A stretch of 64,000 bases of DNA from CAXPZW01 sp964221845 (GTDB taxonomy: Bacteria; Bacteroidota; Bacteroidia; Flavobacteriales_D; Sanyastnellaceae), in the NCBI GenBank assembly GCA_964221845.1, contig CAXPZW010000007.1, forward strand, positions 13,522 to 77,521. Reading direction: 5' to 3'. Under the pieces are notes generated by a model. The model made no database searches. It had not been told where the DNA came from and worked only from the letters and a program-made list of their open reading frames with translations. Both the position numbers and the translations under genes were made by a program. Shown piece after piece: positions 1 to 9,083 of the stretch. The first letter of the stretch is position 1. Each line of letters opens with the position of its first letter.

Positions 1-1263
1 GCTGAGAACAACATCGAAGTAACCCAAGTGGTGAACGGCGATGTATTCAACCTGTGGGAGTACCGCGTGACTCCAATGGAGCAAGCCACCACTGCCGAGG
101 ACGGCGGTCTGTTGGTAGGTACCGTATTCCGCAACGTAGGTTTCGCTGACCAAACCGACGTAGTAGTCACCGTTGAAGTACTCGACGGCGCTGGTACCGT
201 GGTAAACACCACCGTATCGGAGGCCTTCGACGTATCTTCTTACGGTAACCAAGGTGCGTGTCCTCCACAACTGAGCGACACCCTGTACATGCAAACCGGC
301 TGGGTTCCTGCCGACATGGGCAACTACACTGTGCGTTCAAGCATCGCTTCGGCACAGATGGACATGACTCCAGAGGACAACACCATGGACAAGTCGATCG
401 TGTACACCACCGATGAGTACGGCCACGACGATCCAGGCATGTTGGACATCCAGCTCGAGGCACGTGAGAGCGACAACTCTAGCGACGCACTGACCCTGTA
501 CGATCCAACCGGTTACGGCTGCTTCTACACCTGCCCGAACGAAGGTTCAGATGCATTCGGTGTACTGGTGCGCTTTGGTGACGCTTCGGACCCAGGTGCT
601 GAGTTCGAGACCCGTCTGTACCAAGGTTCTGCCGACGCCCCCTACGATCCAAACGCAGCTGAAATCTACGGCTGGAACTTCTTTACCCTCGGTCAAGAGT
701 GGATTGACAACAGCCAGGACGACTGGGTATACTTCCCATTCGAAGAAGAAGTTGAGCTCGAAGCGACCGACGTAGCAGGTGGTAACCTGAACGTATACTT
801 CGCAAGCATCATCAACGAGTTCGAAGGTGAGTTCCAGATGTCATGCCTCGCGCAGTCAAACTCGGACACCGACAACTCTTCACTCCAGTATGAAATCACC
901 GGTGGTGGCGACTTCGTTTGGTTCACCTCACAAACCGCTACCCCAGCCGTACGTCTGGTAGTTGCTGAGCGCGTGGGCATCGACGAACAAGTGGCACAAG
1001 ACCTGACCCTCGGTCAGAACATGCCTAACCCAGCTGCTGACTTCACTGTGATTCCACTCACCCTCGAGCAGGCGCACAACGTGACCCTCGAGATCCGTGA
1101 CATGAGCGGCAAGCTCATCAAGTGGGAGAGCTACGGCACCATGGGTGCTGGCGCACACCAACTGGAAGTGTCTACCGCTGATATGGCTGCAGGTACCTAC
1201 ACCTACGCCGTAATCGCCGGTCAGGAGCGCCTTTCACGACAAATGATCGTGGCTAGCAAGTAA
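1..1263 (+). CDS. Secreted T9SS-sorted protein, 5' end outside the window
   Basis: The frame is open from the first base, so the N-terminus and any signal peptide lie upstream; 420 residues are visible. The body is acidic and rich in Thr, Asp and Gly with beta-strand-like patterns, typical of extracellular Bacteroidota proteins, but I recognise no catalytic domain. The last ~80 residues form a T9SS type A sorting domain: a QNMPNPAADF stretch (the usual PNP motif), then a VTLEIRDMSGKL strand, and an AAGTYTYAVIAG...RQMIVASK end. Such domains direct export through the type IX system and are normally removed at the cell surface. A strong terminator follows 40 bp downstream, so this is the end of its transcription unit. 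The function of the body is unknown. Confidence 0.85.
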   Translation, partial: AENNIEVTQVVNGDVFNLWEYRVTPMEQATTAEDGGLLVGTVFRNVGFADQTDVVVTVEVLDGAGTVVNTTVSEAFDVSSYGNQGACPPQLSDTLYMQTGWVPADMGNYTVRSSIASAQMDMTPEDNTMDKSIVYTTDEYGHDDPGMLDIQLEARESDNSSDALTLYDPTGYGCFYTCPNEGSDAFGVLVRFGDASDPGAEFETRLYQGSADAPYDPNAAEIYGWNFFTLGQEWIDNSQDDWVYFPFEEEVELEATDVAGGNLNVYFASIINEFEGEFQMSCLAQSNSDTDNSSLQYEITGGGDFVWFTSQTATPAVRLVVAERVGIDEQVAQDLTLGQNMPNPAADFTVIPLTLEQAHNVTLEIRDMSGKLIKWESYGTMGAGAHQLEVSTADMAAGTYTYAVIAGQERLSRQMIVASK

Positions 1264-1299
1264 GCCCTGGCCTTGTAGGCCACAGTCTGATATTGATAA

Positions 1300-1337
1300 A
1301 AGCCCCGCTGCAAGTCTCCACTTGAGCGGGGTTTTTT
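1300..1337 (+). terminator. Rho-independent terminator
   Basis: A GC-rich stem (CCCCGCT paired with AGCGGGG, with additional flanking A-T pairs) is followed by six T residues. It lies about 40 bp after the stop of the first sorting-domain gene and before the next signal-peptide gene. Confidence 0.85.
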
Positions 1338-1370
1338 GCGTCCTTGTGGGCGTAATTCAAACCGAGCGCT

Positions 1371-3260
1371 ATGCGATTCACTTTTACCGTACTTTCTCTC
1401 ATTGTGGGGACCATCTTGTCAGCCCAAATTCCGTTGGACCGAGTGGAGCCTGCTCCAGGAGACATCAAATCGTTCACCGCACCTGAAGCCGGCTTCCGGA
1501 ACAACCCGATTTTGGTAGTGGACTTTGCCAATGGCATACCCGAAGGCTGGGAAACCGAAGATTCCGGGGGCATTGCCCATTGGGAATACCGCGGTCCGGC
1601 AACTAATCCTGACAACACTGTTGGAACCCTTGGCGCTTGTGATACAGGTGATCAGTATGGGGATCCTTTGGCTTCTCCAACCGTGGACAACGGATTTGTG
1701 ATTTTCGATTCGGCCTTTTGGGACGATCCCATTGGCCCTTGCGGAAACTTCGGTTCTGGTGAAGCACCCGGACCGCACTACGCTCCGCTTACCTCGGCTT
1801 CCATAGATCTTTCTGATTACGAGAATGTCCTGGTGCGTTGGAGCCACCTGTATAAACAATGGCCTAGCAACAGTGAAGTCTACCTCGAAGCCAACGTAGA
1901 TGACGCCGGTTGGGCTCAAATCTGGGAGATTGATTTTGACGTTTTTAGCAGCACGACCGAATCGGGTGCTATTGTGACTGTGAATCTTTCAGATATCGCA
2001 GGAGGAAGCAGTGATGTTCGCTTGCGTTGGGTGTTTGAGGGCGAGTACTACTGGTGGATGATTGACGACATTGAGGTGTGTGAAATTCTGCCTTACGATT
2101 TGAGCGTCGGCAAGATCAGCTATGAGGGAATTTTTGACCCGATAGGTGAAGATGGAGACCTGAGTGGGCTGAAGTATGTGAAATGGCCGGATGAGTTGGC
2201 ACCCGTGCAGCTGCAGCCAACCGCTCGGGTGCACAACGATGGGGCAAACACCCAGAATGGGGTGAGTGTAGACCTGACCATCACACAGACGCAAACCAAT
2301 ACCCAGTTGTACAACGAAACGGCCACCATCAGTGCGATTTCTGGATTGAACAGCTCCTTGGCGAGTTTTCCGAATACGGAATTACCTGCGATTTGGGGAC
2401 CCTATGCGTTGGAGGTCTCGACCGAGGGACAGGAGGATTCAACCCCTGAAAACAACACTGCTGAGGCTGTGGTTTGGATGACCGATGTGGAATTTGTGAG
2501 GGATGCTTTGGCGATGGATGCGAGCTATTTGCCTCCTGAAAATTTGTTCGATGACCCGTACGAAGTGGGCAATGTCTACTACTTCTCCGGAAACAGCATT
2601 GAGGTGCAAAACGTATCTGTAGCGCTGAGCGTGGGCTCAGGCGGTGTGGGCCAACCGTTGCAAGCCCTGGTGTATGAATTCAGCCTGGAAGACGGGCTCA
2701 TCACCAGCCTTTTGGCCGAAACCGAACAAGTAACCGTGACGGCTGAAGACCTCAACGGGGTTGGCCAAAGCAACATGATCTACTTGCCGTTTGAAGAGCC
2801 GTTGACCCTCTCGCCCAACACCGGGTATGCGGTGATGGCCTACAGCGCAGGTGGTCCCAACGACTTCATCTTTGCCCTCTCGGGCGAATCGCCCGAGTGG
2901 AGTTCTTGGGCCAAGTTCAACGAAGGCCAATGGGGCTACCTGGTCAACACGCCTATGGTACGCTTGAATTTGGGCGACGTGGTGAGCGTGGACGAGGTGC
3001 CCGAAGTCGAAGTGCAGGCTGCGCCGCCCTACCCCAACCCGGCTACCGATGAGGTACACGTGCCGCTGACCAATCCGCACGTGGCTGTGCATTGGGCGTG
3101 GATGGATGCGCAGGGCCGCGTGGTGGATTTTGGCACTGTACCGGCCTACGAACACCAAGGTGAATTGACCCTTGCTGCACCGCACCCGCCCGGCGTATAT
3201 TCGCTGCAGATCCGACCCGCCGGTGGACCCGTTGTCCACCACGCGATGGTCGTCCGCTGA
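1371..3260 (+). CDS. Secreted T9SS-sorted protein with a jelly-roll-like region
   Basis: 629 residues. The start gives a clear signal peptide (MRFTFTVLSLIVGTILSAQ, cleavage after SA). Residues ~120-240 contain an IDLSDYENVLVRW ... YYWWMIDDIEV pattern resembling the MAM/concanavalin-like or choice-of-anchor domains of Bacteroidota exoproteins; a CARDB-like segment with TARVHNDG and PENNTAEAVV follows at ~275-370. The final ~85 residues are a T9SS sorting domain (PYPNPATDEVHVPL ... PPGVYSLQI ... HHAMVVR). The protein is predicted to be exported and attached to, or released from, the cell surface; adhesion is a guess. Its TGA overlaps the next ATG by one base (TGATG), so the GH3 gene may be translationally coupled, although the two functions look unrelated. 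Confidence 0.85.
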   Translation: MRFTFTVLSLIVGTILSAQIPLDRVEPAPGDIKSFTAPEAGFRNNPILVVDFANGIPEGWETEDSGGIAHWEYRGPATNPDNTVGTLGACDTGDQYGDPLASPTVDNGFVIFDSAFWDDPIGPCGNFGSGEAPGPHYAPLTSASIDLSDYENVLVRWSHLYKQWPSNSEVYLEANVDDAGWAQIWEIDFDVFSSTTESGAIVTVNLSDIAGGSSDVRLRWVFEGEYYWWMIDDIEVCEILPYDLSVGKISYEGIFDPIGEDGDLSGLKYVKWPDELAPVQLQPTARVHNDGANTQNGVSVDLTITQTQTNTQLYNETATISAISGLNSSLASFPNTELPAIWGPYALEVSTEGQEDSTPENNTAEAVVWMTDVEFVRDALAMDASYLPPENLFDDPYEVGNVYYFSGNSIEVQNVSVALSVGSGGVGQPLQALVYEFSLEDGLITSLLAETEQVTVTAEDLNGVGQSNMIYLPFEEPLTLSPNTGYAVMAYSAGGPNDFIFALSGESPEWSSWAKFNEGQWGYLVNTPMVRLNLGDVVSVDEVPEVEVQAAPPYPNPATDEVHVPLTNPHVAVHWAWMDAQGRVVDFGTVPAYEHQGELTLAAPHPPGVYSLQIRPAGGPVVHHAMVVR

Positions 3261-4756
3261 TGGGCCTGAAGGCACAACTCGCAAAACCGTTTGCCAAACT
3301 CGCCACCCGCAGGGTGGAACGCGCACTGGGCAACCCGGTGGCGACCCAACGTCGCGTCCTGGAAATGCTCTTGCGCGAGGCACGTAAAACGCGCTTTGGC
3401 GCCGACCACCATTTCTCAGATATCGAAACCCACGGCGACTTTGCCGCGGCCGTGCCTGTGCGCGACTACGAGGGGCTGCGCTCCTATGTGGACCGCGCCG
3501 TGGCAGGGGAGATGAATGTGCTGTGGCCCGGCCGGCCGCTGTACTTCTGCAAAACCTCAGGGACCACCTCAGGGGCCAAGTACATTCCGCTCACCAAGGA
3601 GAGCATGCCCAACCACATTGGCAGCGCGCGCAACGCCCTGTTGGCCTACATCGCCGAAACCGGCAACGCCGACTTTGTGAACGGCAAAATGATCTTCCTG
3701 CAAGGCAGTCCCAAGATGGATGCGCTGGACAGCGGCATCCCGTTTGGGCGCTTGAGCGGCATTGTGGCCAACCACGTGCCCGGGTACTTGCAGAAGAACC
3801 GCATGCCCTCCTATGACACCAATTGCATCGAAGACTGGGAAACCAAACTCGAGCACATCATCACCGAAACCCTCCAAGAGGACATGACCCTGATCTCGGG
3901 CATTCCCAGTTGGGCGCAGATGTACTTCGAGCGCATCTTGGAACGTACCGGCAAGACATCCATCAGCGAGGTGTTCCCCAACTTCAACCTGTTCGTTTAC
4001 GGCGGGGTGAACTTTGAACCGTACCGCCAGCGCATGGAGCAGCTCGTGGGCAAACGCTTGCCCAGCATTGAGCTGTATCCGGCTTCCGAAGGCTTCATCG
4101 CCTACCAGAATTCCCAAGAGGACGACGGGTTGTTGCTCGTGATTGACTCGGGGATTTTCTATGAATTCATTCCCGCCGACAAGTACTTTGACGAAAACCC
4201 GCCACGCCTCACGTTGGATGAAGTGGAGTTGGGCGTCAACTACGCCGTGGTGCTCAACAGCAACGCAGGTCTGTGGGGCTACAGCATTGGTGACACCGTG
4301 CGATTCACCTCTTTGGAGCCTCCTAAAATCCGCGTGACCGGGCGCATCAAGCACTTTACCTCCGCCTTTGGCGAGCACGTGATTGCCGAAGAGGTAGAGC
4401 GTGCAGTGCAAGTGGCCGCGCCCATGGGTTTTTTGCCCACCGAGTTTCACGTGGCACCCCAAGTGACCCCCGCAGAAGGCTTGCCTTACCACGAGTGGTT
4501 TGTGGAACTGGACCGTACCCCCGGCAGCTTGGAGCAAGTGGCCGAAGCCATCGATGCCTCCATGCAACAGCAGAACCCGTACTACCGTGATTTGATCACC
4601 GGCAGCGTGCTCAAGCGTTTGGTTATCACCCCGGTCAAACCCGGCGCGTTCAACGCCTACATGAAGCATGTGGGGCGCTTGGGCGGGCAGAACAAGCCCC
4701 CGCGCTTGGCCAATGACCGCAGTGTGGCCTCGTTTTTGGAACAGCACAAGCACTGA
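3260..4756 (+). CDS. GH3 auxin-responsive promoter family protein (acyl-adenylating enzyme-like)
   Basis: 498 residues, the usual length of bacterial GH3 proteins. Plant members conjugate amino acids to acyl acids after adenylation; the role of the Bacteroidota members is not established. Visible family motifs are the nucleotide-binding FCKTSGTTSGAKYIPLT at ~94-110, LYPASEGFIAYQ at ~273-284, and YSIGDTVRFTSLEPPKIRVTGR with FTSAFGEHV at ~341-375, the hinge and C-terminal subdomain. It lacks a signal peptide and is probably cytosolic. It starts on the ATG overlapping the previous stop, and the VWA gene follows after 31 bp, so the three genes may share a transcript. Family assignment is firm; substrate unknown. 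Confidence 0.88.
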   Translation: MGLKAQLAKPFAKLATRRVERALGNPVATQRRVLEMLLREARKTRFGADHHFSDIETHGDFAAAVPVRDYEGLRSYVDRAVAGEMNVLWPGRPLYFCKTSGTTSGAKYIPLTKESMPNHIGSARNALLAYIAETGNADFVNGKMIFLQGSPKMDALDSGIPFGRLSGIVANHVPGYLQKNRMPSYDTNCIEDWETKLEHIITETLQEDMTLISGIPSWAQMYFERILERTGKTSISEVFPNFNLFVYGGVNFEPYRQRMEQLVGKRLPSIELYPASEGFIAYQNSQEDDGLLLVIDSGIFYEFIPADKYFDENPPRLTLDEVELGVNYAVVLNSNAGLWGYSIGDTVRFTSLEPPKIRVTGRIKHFTSAFGEHVIAEEVERAVQVAAPMGFLPTEFHVAPQVTPAEGLPYHEWFVELDRTPGSLEQVAEAIDASMQQQNPYYRDLITGSVLKRLVITPVKPGAFNAYMKHVGRLGGQNKPPRLANDRSVASFLEQHKH

Positions 4757-4787
4757 ATAAACCGCGCGGAAACCGCGTTGCTAGCAC

Positions 4788-6236
4788 ATGAGATGGATCG
4801 GGCTTTTGGTAATGAGCGTGTGGGCCACCTTGGGATCGGCCCAAGTGATGGTGGACCAGGCCAACATCAACTACGGGGACTTGGACCTCTACAGCAACCG
4901 CTGGGTGGACGTGACCCTGACCAACCTAGATGAGCGCTCCACCATGGTGCTGCGTTCGAGCTTTCCGCCCGACTACACCTTCCGCTTTTCCACCAAAACC
5001 TTGGCGCCGGACAGCTTGCTGACCCTCAGGGTCAAGGCCAACCCGCGCAAGGAAGGCTTTTTCAAAGACGAGGTGGAGATTTGGTTCACCACCATGAACG
5101 AGCCCATTGTACTCACTTTCGTGGGCGACGTCAAAGCGATTGACTTTTCGGACAACCCGGCGTGTCCCAGTTTCCGGGAGATGCCGCCCGGGTGCTGTCA
5201 AGGCAGCAATACCGAGGTGCTGACCGTTGACGCGGTCACTGGTGCGCCTTTGGGCAAAAGTCGCGTGCGCTTGGTGGAACTGGGTCGCCTGCGCGATACC
5301 TATCAGACCGACCGCAAAGGCCAACTGACCCTGGAGGTGCCCATCGCGTACTACCTGGTCATCGCCGATCACGAAGGGTACTTGCCTGCCGATTCAGCGT
5401 TGTACATCAACCGCCGTACGGGCCGCTTGACCCTGGCCCTGCAGCCCGAGCCCCAATCCGAGCGGGAAGTGCTTGAGCCGTTGGCAGGTTCAGAGCAATT
5501 GCCGCCCAGCACGCTGCCCACTACACCTGCACAACCCGCGTTGCAAGACGTAGAAGGCGAACTGCAAACCATGCCCGAACTCGATGCGCCCGATCCTGAG
5601 GTACCGCCAGCGCCAGCGCCCGTGCCCACACTTGAACCTGAACCCGAAGTGGCCGTGGCCGGGGATGGGTTTTCAGAAGCGGCGTATGCACCCAACAACA
5701 TCGTGTTCTTGATTGACGTATCGGCCTCCATGAAAAAGCAAGGGCGCTTGGAACTGTTGCGTGCCAGCATGCTGCAGTTGAGCGAAGTGCTGCGCCCCGG
5801 AGACAAAGTGAGCGTGGTGACCTATGCAGTCAAACCTGAGATTGTGCTAGATCCTACTTCTGGAGAAGACAAAGCCGCCATTCAGCGCGTGGTCACCGAA
5901 CTCGAAGCCGACGGCATGACCTACGGCATTCGTGGATTTAGAGCGGCGTATGAGCTCGCACGGGCCTCGGCCATTCCCGGAGGCAACAACGAGGTGATTG
6001 TGGTGAGTGACGGCGCATTCCGCGTGCAAGACCAAGAGAAGATCGAACGCCTGATTGCCAAGAGTGCCGATGCGGGGATCGTCACTTCCATTGTGGGCAT
6101 CCGCAGCATCCCGGGCATGTACAACAAGCTAGAAGCCATGGGGGAGATGGGCAACGGGGCCTTTGTGCCTATGACCGATTTTGACCAGTGTCAGACCGTC
6201 CTGATCGAAGAGATCAAGACCCGTAGTCGCCGTTAG
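4788..6236 (+). CDS. Secreted DUF1573-like / carboxypeptidase-regulatory-like / VWA domain protein
   Basis: 482 residues with a signal peptide (MRWIGLLVMSVWATLGSAQ). Residues ~22-115 resemble a DUF1573/ASPM-like beta sandwich (INYGDLDLYSNRWVDVTLTN). Residues ~145-225 look like a carboxypeptidase regulatory-like fold (DAVTGAPLGKSRVRL ... TDRKGQLTLEV). A Pro/Glu-rich linker (~225-295) leads to a von Willebrand A domain from ~303 to the end, with an intact MIDAS motif DVSAS at residue 310. The protein is probably periplasmic or surface-exposed and may bind a partner through metal-dependent adhesion. No T9SS sorting domain is visible. The stop codon overlaps the stop of the convergent exporter gene by two bases, and there is no terminator between them. 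Confidence 0.8.
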   Translation: MRWIGLLVMSVWATLGSAQVMVDQANINYGDLDLYSNRWVDVTLTNLDERSTMVLRSSFPPDYTFRFSTKTLAPDSLLTLRVKANPRKEGFFKDEVEIWFTTMNEPIVLTFVGDVKAIDFSDNPACPSFREMPPGCCQGSNTEVLTVDAVTGAPLGKSRVRLVELGRLRDTYQTDRKGQLTLEVPIAYYLVIADHEGYLPADSALYINRRTGRLTLALQPEPQSEREVLEPLAGSEQLPPSTLPTTPAQPALQDVEGELQTMPELDAPDPEVPPAPAPVPTLEPEPEVAVAGDGFSEAAYAPNNIVFLIDVSASMKKQGRLELLRASMLQLSEVLRPGDKVSVVTYAVKPEIVLDPTSGEDKAAIQRVVTELEADGMTYGIRGFRAAYELARASAIPGGNNEVIVVSDGAFRVQDQEKIERLIAKSADAGIVTSIVGIRSIPGMYNKLEAMGEMGNGAFVPMTDFDQCQTVLIEEIKTRSRR

Positions 6237-8926
6237 AGTGGGGTGGTTTCGCCGCCGCTGCCGGGCTTGACCTGCAGCTCTTCGAGCTCAATGTCTTCCT
6301 CCTCGTCGATGAGTTCCAGAAGCGGCTCCTTGAAGGCTTGGGTGGTGATCCAGCGATTGAACGAGAGCAGGAGTGAGGGCAACACCAACAGGTTGGTGAA
6401 CATCGCCACAAGCAAGGTCACACTCACCAGGACGCCCAAGGCCTTGGTGCCGTCAAATTCACTCAGTCCAAAGATTCCGAATCCGAAGAACAGCACGATC
6501 GAGGTGTACATCATGCTCACCCCGGTTTCCTTCACGGCGTTCAGCACTGAGATGCGGATGTTCCACGCGTTGTGCTTGAGCTCTTGGCGGTACTTGGCCA
6601 AGAAGTGAATCGTGTCGTCCACCGAGATGCCGAAGGCGATGCTGAACACCAAAATGGTACTCGGCTTGAGCGGAATGCCAAACCAGCCCATTACCCCGCC
6701 GGTAAACAGCAGCGGAATCAAGTTGGGCAACAGCGAAATCAACACCATGCGGCTGCTGCGGAAGAGCATGGCCATGATGAGCGCAATCACGCAAATGGCG
6801 ATCACCAAACTGGTCAGCAGGTTCTTGACCATGTAGCGCGTGCCCTCGAGGAACACGATGCTGGTGCCGGTGATGGTGATGTCGGTGTGTTGGTTTTGAA
6901 CCGCGGCACGGAAGACCTCCGGGAACTCCTCTGCGATGGCCGCGGTAAAGACCGCATCTTCATCGCTGTCCAGGTTGGCTTGGCTGATGATGCCTGCGGC
7001 CACCAATTCGTGCTTGATTTTTTTCATGGCCCCCGGCAGGTCTTCGCTGAAGGTGCGGAAGGCGTCAGGACGGGCGCCGGCGTCGGCGGCCAGCACCTGC
7101 TGCATGGCGCTGTCAATTTCGGCGCGGCGCGGGTTGAATATGGAGTCCATGCGCGGGCGCACCTCGTCCAACAGGGCCTTCATTTCAATGGTGCCGATGT
7201 CGGCCACTTGGGCGGTCACGCGGGTAATGCTGCGCGCGGAATCCAAGAAGGTGTTCTCTACCCCGCCGGTCTCGTATTGGTTCTTGAGGTAGGGGCCAAT
7301 GAAGCTCTTTTCGTTGCCGCGGATCAGCGCGTACTTGGCCGGGTTGCCGTTGTAGTAGGCCTGCTTGGCAAACTTGGAGGCGTCCACCATCGAGAGCGAG
7401 CGCGAGAAGTACGGGTACTCGGCCAGCATCTTCTGCATCTTTTCTACCCGGCGCAGGAAGTTGTCGCGGGTCACGTAGTTGGGGCGGTGGGTGTTGATCA
7501 GCACCTCAAAGGGCATGACCCCGTTGTACTCGTCCTCGAACCACTCCAAGTCTTGAATCACACGGGCGTCCGAAGGCAAATCGCCCACGATGTTTCCGGT
7601 GGCTTGCATCAGGGTGATGCCGTAGATGCTCAGGCCCAAAACCACGATGGTGATGCCGTACACCCATTTGCGCGGGCCTTCCACCACGTTGACCAATTTG
7701 TTGACCACCAAGAACACCCACTTGCGGTCCAGGTGACGCACGTGGCGGCGTTTGGGCGCGGGCAAGAAGGAGAAGATGGCCGGGATGGTGAAGATCGAAA
7801 TGAAGAACACCGCCAAGATGTTGATGGCGGCCACGACCCCAAACTCACGCAGGATGTCCGATTCGGTGAAAATGAAAGTGGCAAAACCCAACGCCGTGGT
7901 GGTGTTGGTCATGAAGGTGGCGTTGCCGATGCGCTGCACCACGCGGGTGAGGGACTTGGCCTTGTTGCCGTGCTTCTTGAACTCGCTGTGGTACTTGTTG
8001 AGCAGGTAAATGCAATTGGGCACCCCGATCACAATCATCAGTGGAGGGATCAAGCCCATCAACATCGAGATCCGGTACCCCAACAGGCCAATGGTTCCCA
8101 ACGAGGTGACCACGCCGATGCCCACCACGAGCATACACACGGCCATCACGCCCAAGTTCCGGAAGAACAAGAACAGCAGGAATGCGGTCACAAAAGCAGC
8201 GAGCAATACAAAGAAGCCCAGCTCCTGCTTCACCAGATTGGTGAGCTCAGTACGGATGTACGGCATGCCCGAAATGTGGGCTTGGATGCCGGTGTCCTCG
8301 CTGAACTGGTCCACCAAGGCCACGATGTCTTCCACGCAGGTGCCGCGGTCTTCGGAGTTGAAAATTTCCCCGTTGACAAACACCATCATCAGGGTGGCTG
8401 CCGAACTGTCTTGGTAGAGGATGTCTTCGTAAAAGGGCAGGGATTCCAAGCGGGCACGCACGGCGTCCACGGCTTCTTGGCTCTCGGGCTTGCCGTTGAG
8501 CAGGCGCTCAAAGGCAAAGCGCTCCTGGGTGGTGTCCTTGACAATGGTGTAGACGTGGGCCGAGGAGAACACCGAGTCTACTGCCGCAAGCTGCACCTGT
8601 TGGACTTTGCCACCAATCAGCGAGTCTTTGGTGATGGAGACTTCCTTGAGTGCATCGCCCAAATCGTACCACTGGCGGAAATTGTCAATGGTGTGCAGTC
8701 GCTCGTCGTTGAGGCCAATGAGCAGGACGTTGCCGTCTTCGGAGAATTCTTCGAGGAAGTACTGGTACTCCTGGTAGGTGGTGTCGGTCTCGGGAAGCAG
8801 CCCACCAAATTTGTAGGTCATCTTCACGTTGCGCGACTGGATCGCCATAAATGCGGTCAACAGTCCAACAGCGATGAGGACGAAGGTGCGGTTACGCAGA
8901 ATAAAACTGGCCAGGGAAGCCCACAT
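6233..8926 (-). CDS. MMPL/RND family transporter
   Basis: About 897 residues from the ATG at 8926. I reject the longer open frame to 9136 because it runs through the hemH start and promoter, whereas MWASLASFILRNRTFV gives the usual cytosolic start followed by the first membrane helix. The protein has the two-fold RND layout: one helix, a large periplasmic loop (~45-230), and five helices including a sterol-sensing-like block (GLIPPLMIVIGVPNCIYLLNKYHSEF). The pattern is then repeated, with VFSIAFGISVDDTIHFLAKYR in the second half. The Asp-Asp pair in that motif is typical of proton-coupled members. Hydrophobic or lipid substrates are common in the family, but the substrate here is unknown. It is divergent from hemH. 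Confidence 0.85.
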   Translation of the reverse strand: MWASLASFILRNRTFVLIAVGLLTAFMAIQSRNVKMTYKFGGLLPETDTTYQEYQYFLEEFSEDGNVLLIGLNDERLHTIDNFRQWYDLGDALKEVSITKDSLIGGKVQQVQLAAVDSVFSSAHVYTIVKDTTQERFAFERLLNGKPESQEAVDAVRARLESLPFYEDILYQDSSAATLMMVFVNGEIFNSEDRGTCVEDIVALVDQFSEDTGIQAHISGMPYIRTELTNLVKQELGFFVLLAAFVTAFLLFLFFRNLGVMAVCMLVVGIGVVTSLGTIGLLGYRISMLMGLIPPLMIVIGVPNCIYLLNKYHSEFKKHGNKAKSLTRVVQRIGNATFMTNTTTALGFATFIFTESDILREFGVVAAINILAVFFISIFTIPAIFSFLPAPKRRHVRHLDRKWVFLVVNKLVNVVEGPRKWVYGITIVVLGLSIYGITLMQATGNIVGDLPSDARVIQDLEWFEDEYNGVMPFEVLINTHRPNYVTRDNFLRRVEKMQKMLAEYPYFSRSLSMVDASKFAKQAYYNGNPAKYALIRGNEKSFIGPYLKNQYETGGVENTFLDSARSITRVTAQVADIGTIEMKALLDEVRPRMDSIFNPRRAEIDSAMQQVLAADAGARPDAFRTFSEDLPGAMKKIKHELVAAGIISQANLDSDEDAVFTAAIAEEFPEVFRAAVQNQHTDITITGTSIVFLEGTRYMVKNLLTSLVIAICVIALIMAMLFRSSRMVLISLLPNLIPLLFTGGVMGWFGIPLKPSTILVFSIAFGISVDDTIHFLAKYRQELKHNAWNIRISVLNAVKETGVSMMYTSIVLFFGFGIFGLSEFDGTKALGVLVSVTLLVAMFTNLLVLPSLLLSFNRWITTQAFKEPLLELIDEEEDIELEELQVKPGSGGETTPL

Positions 8927-8961
8927 GCACGAACAGGAGTTAAAAGCGCAAAGAAAATGAA

Positions 8962-8991
8962 TTTGAGTCTCCCGCAGGCCTTCTACCTTTG
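8962..8991 (+). promoter_or_regulatory. Candidate Bacteroidota promoter for hemH
   Basis: TTTG ending at 8965 (-33) and TACCTTTG at 8984-8991 (-7, a perfect TAnnTTTG) are separated by 18 nt. The expected transcript start is about 85 bp before hemH. The element lies in the 157-bp divergent space shared with the exporter gene. Confidence 0.55.
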
Positions 8992-9083
8992 CGGGCTTCA
9001 GGCCCAGAACAAAGGCGGTGCCACGCCGGTTCTTTTCTGAGGCGTGAACGCCAAAAAATCGGAACACTTCCCAATCCCCGGAT

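Noticed and set aside
6572..9040. 822-residue frame antisense to the exporter gene
   Set aside because: His/Gly/Val-rich shadow of a GC-rich gene with no domain and no start context.
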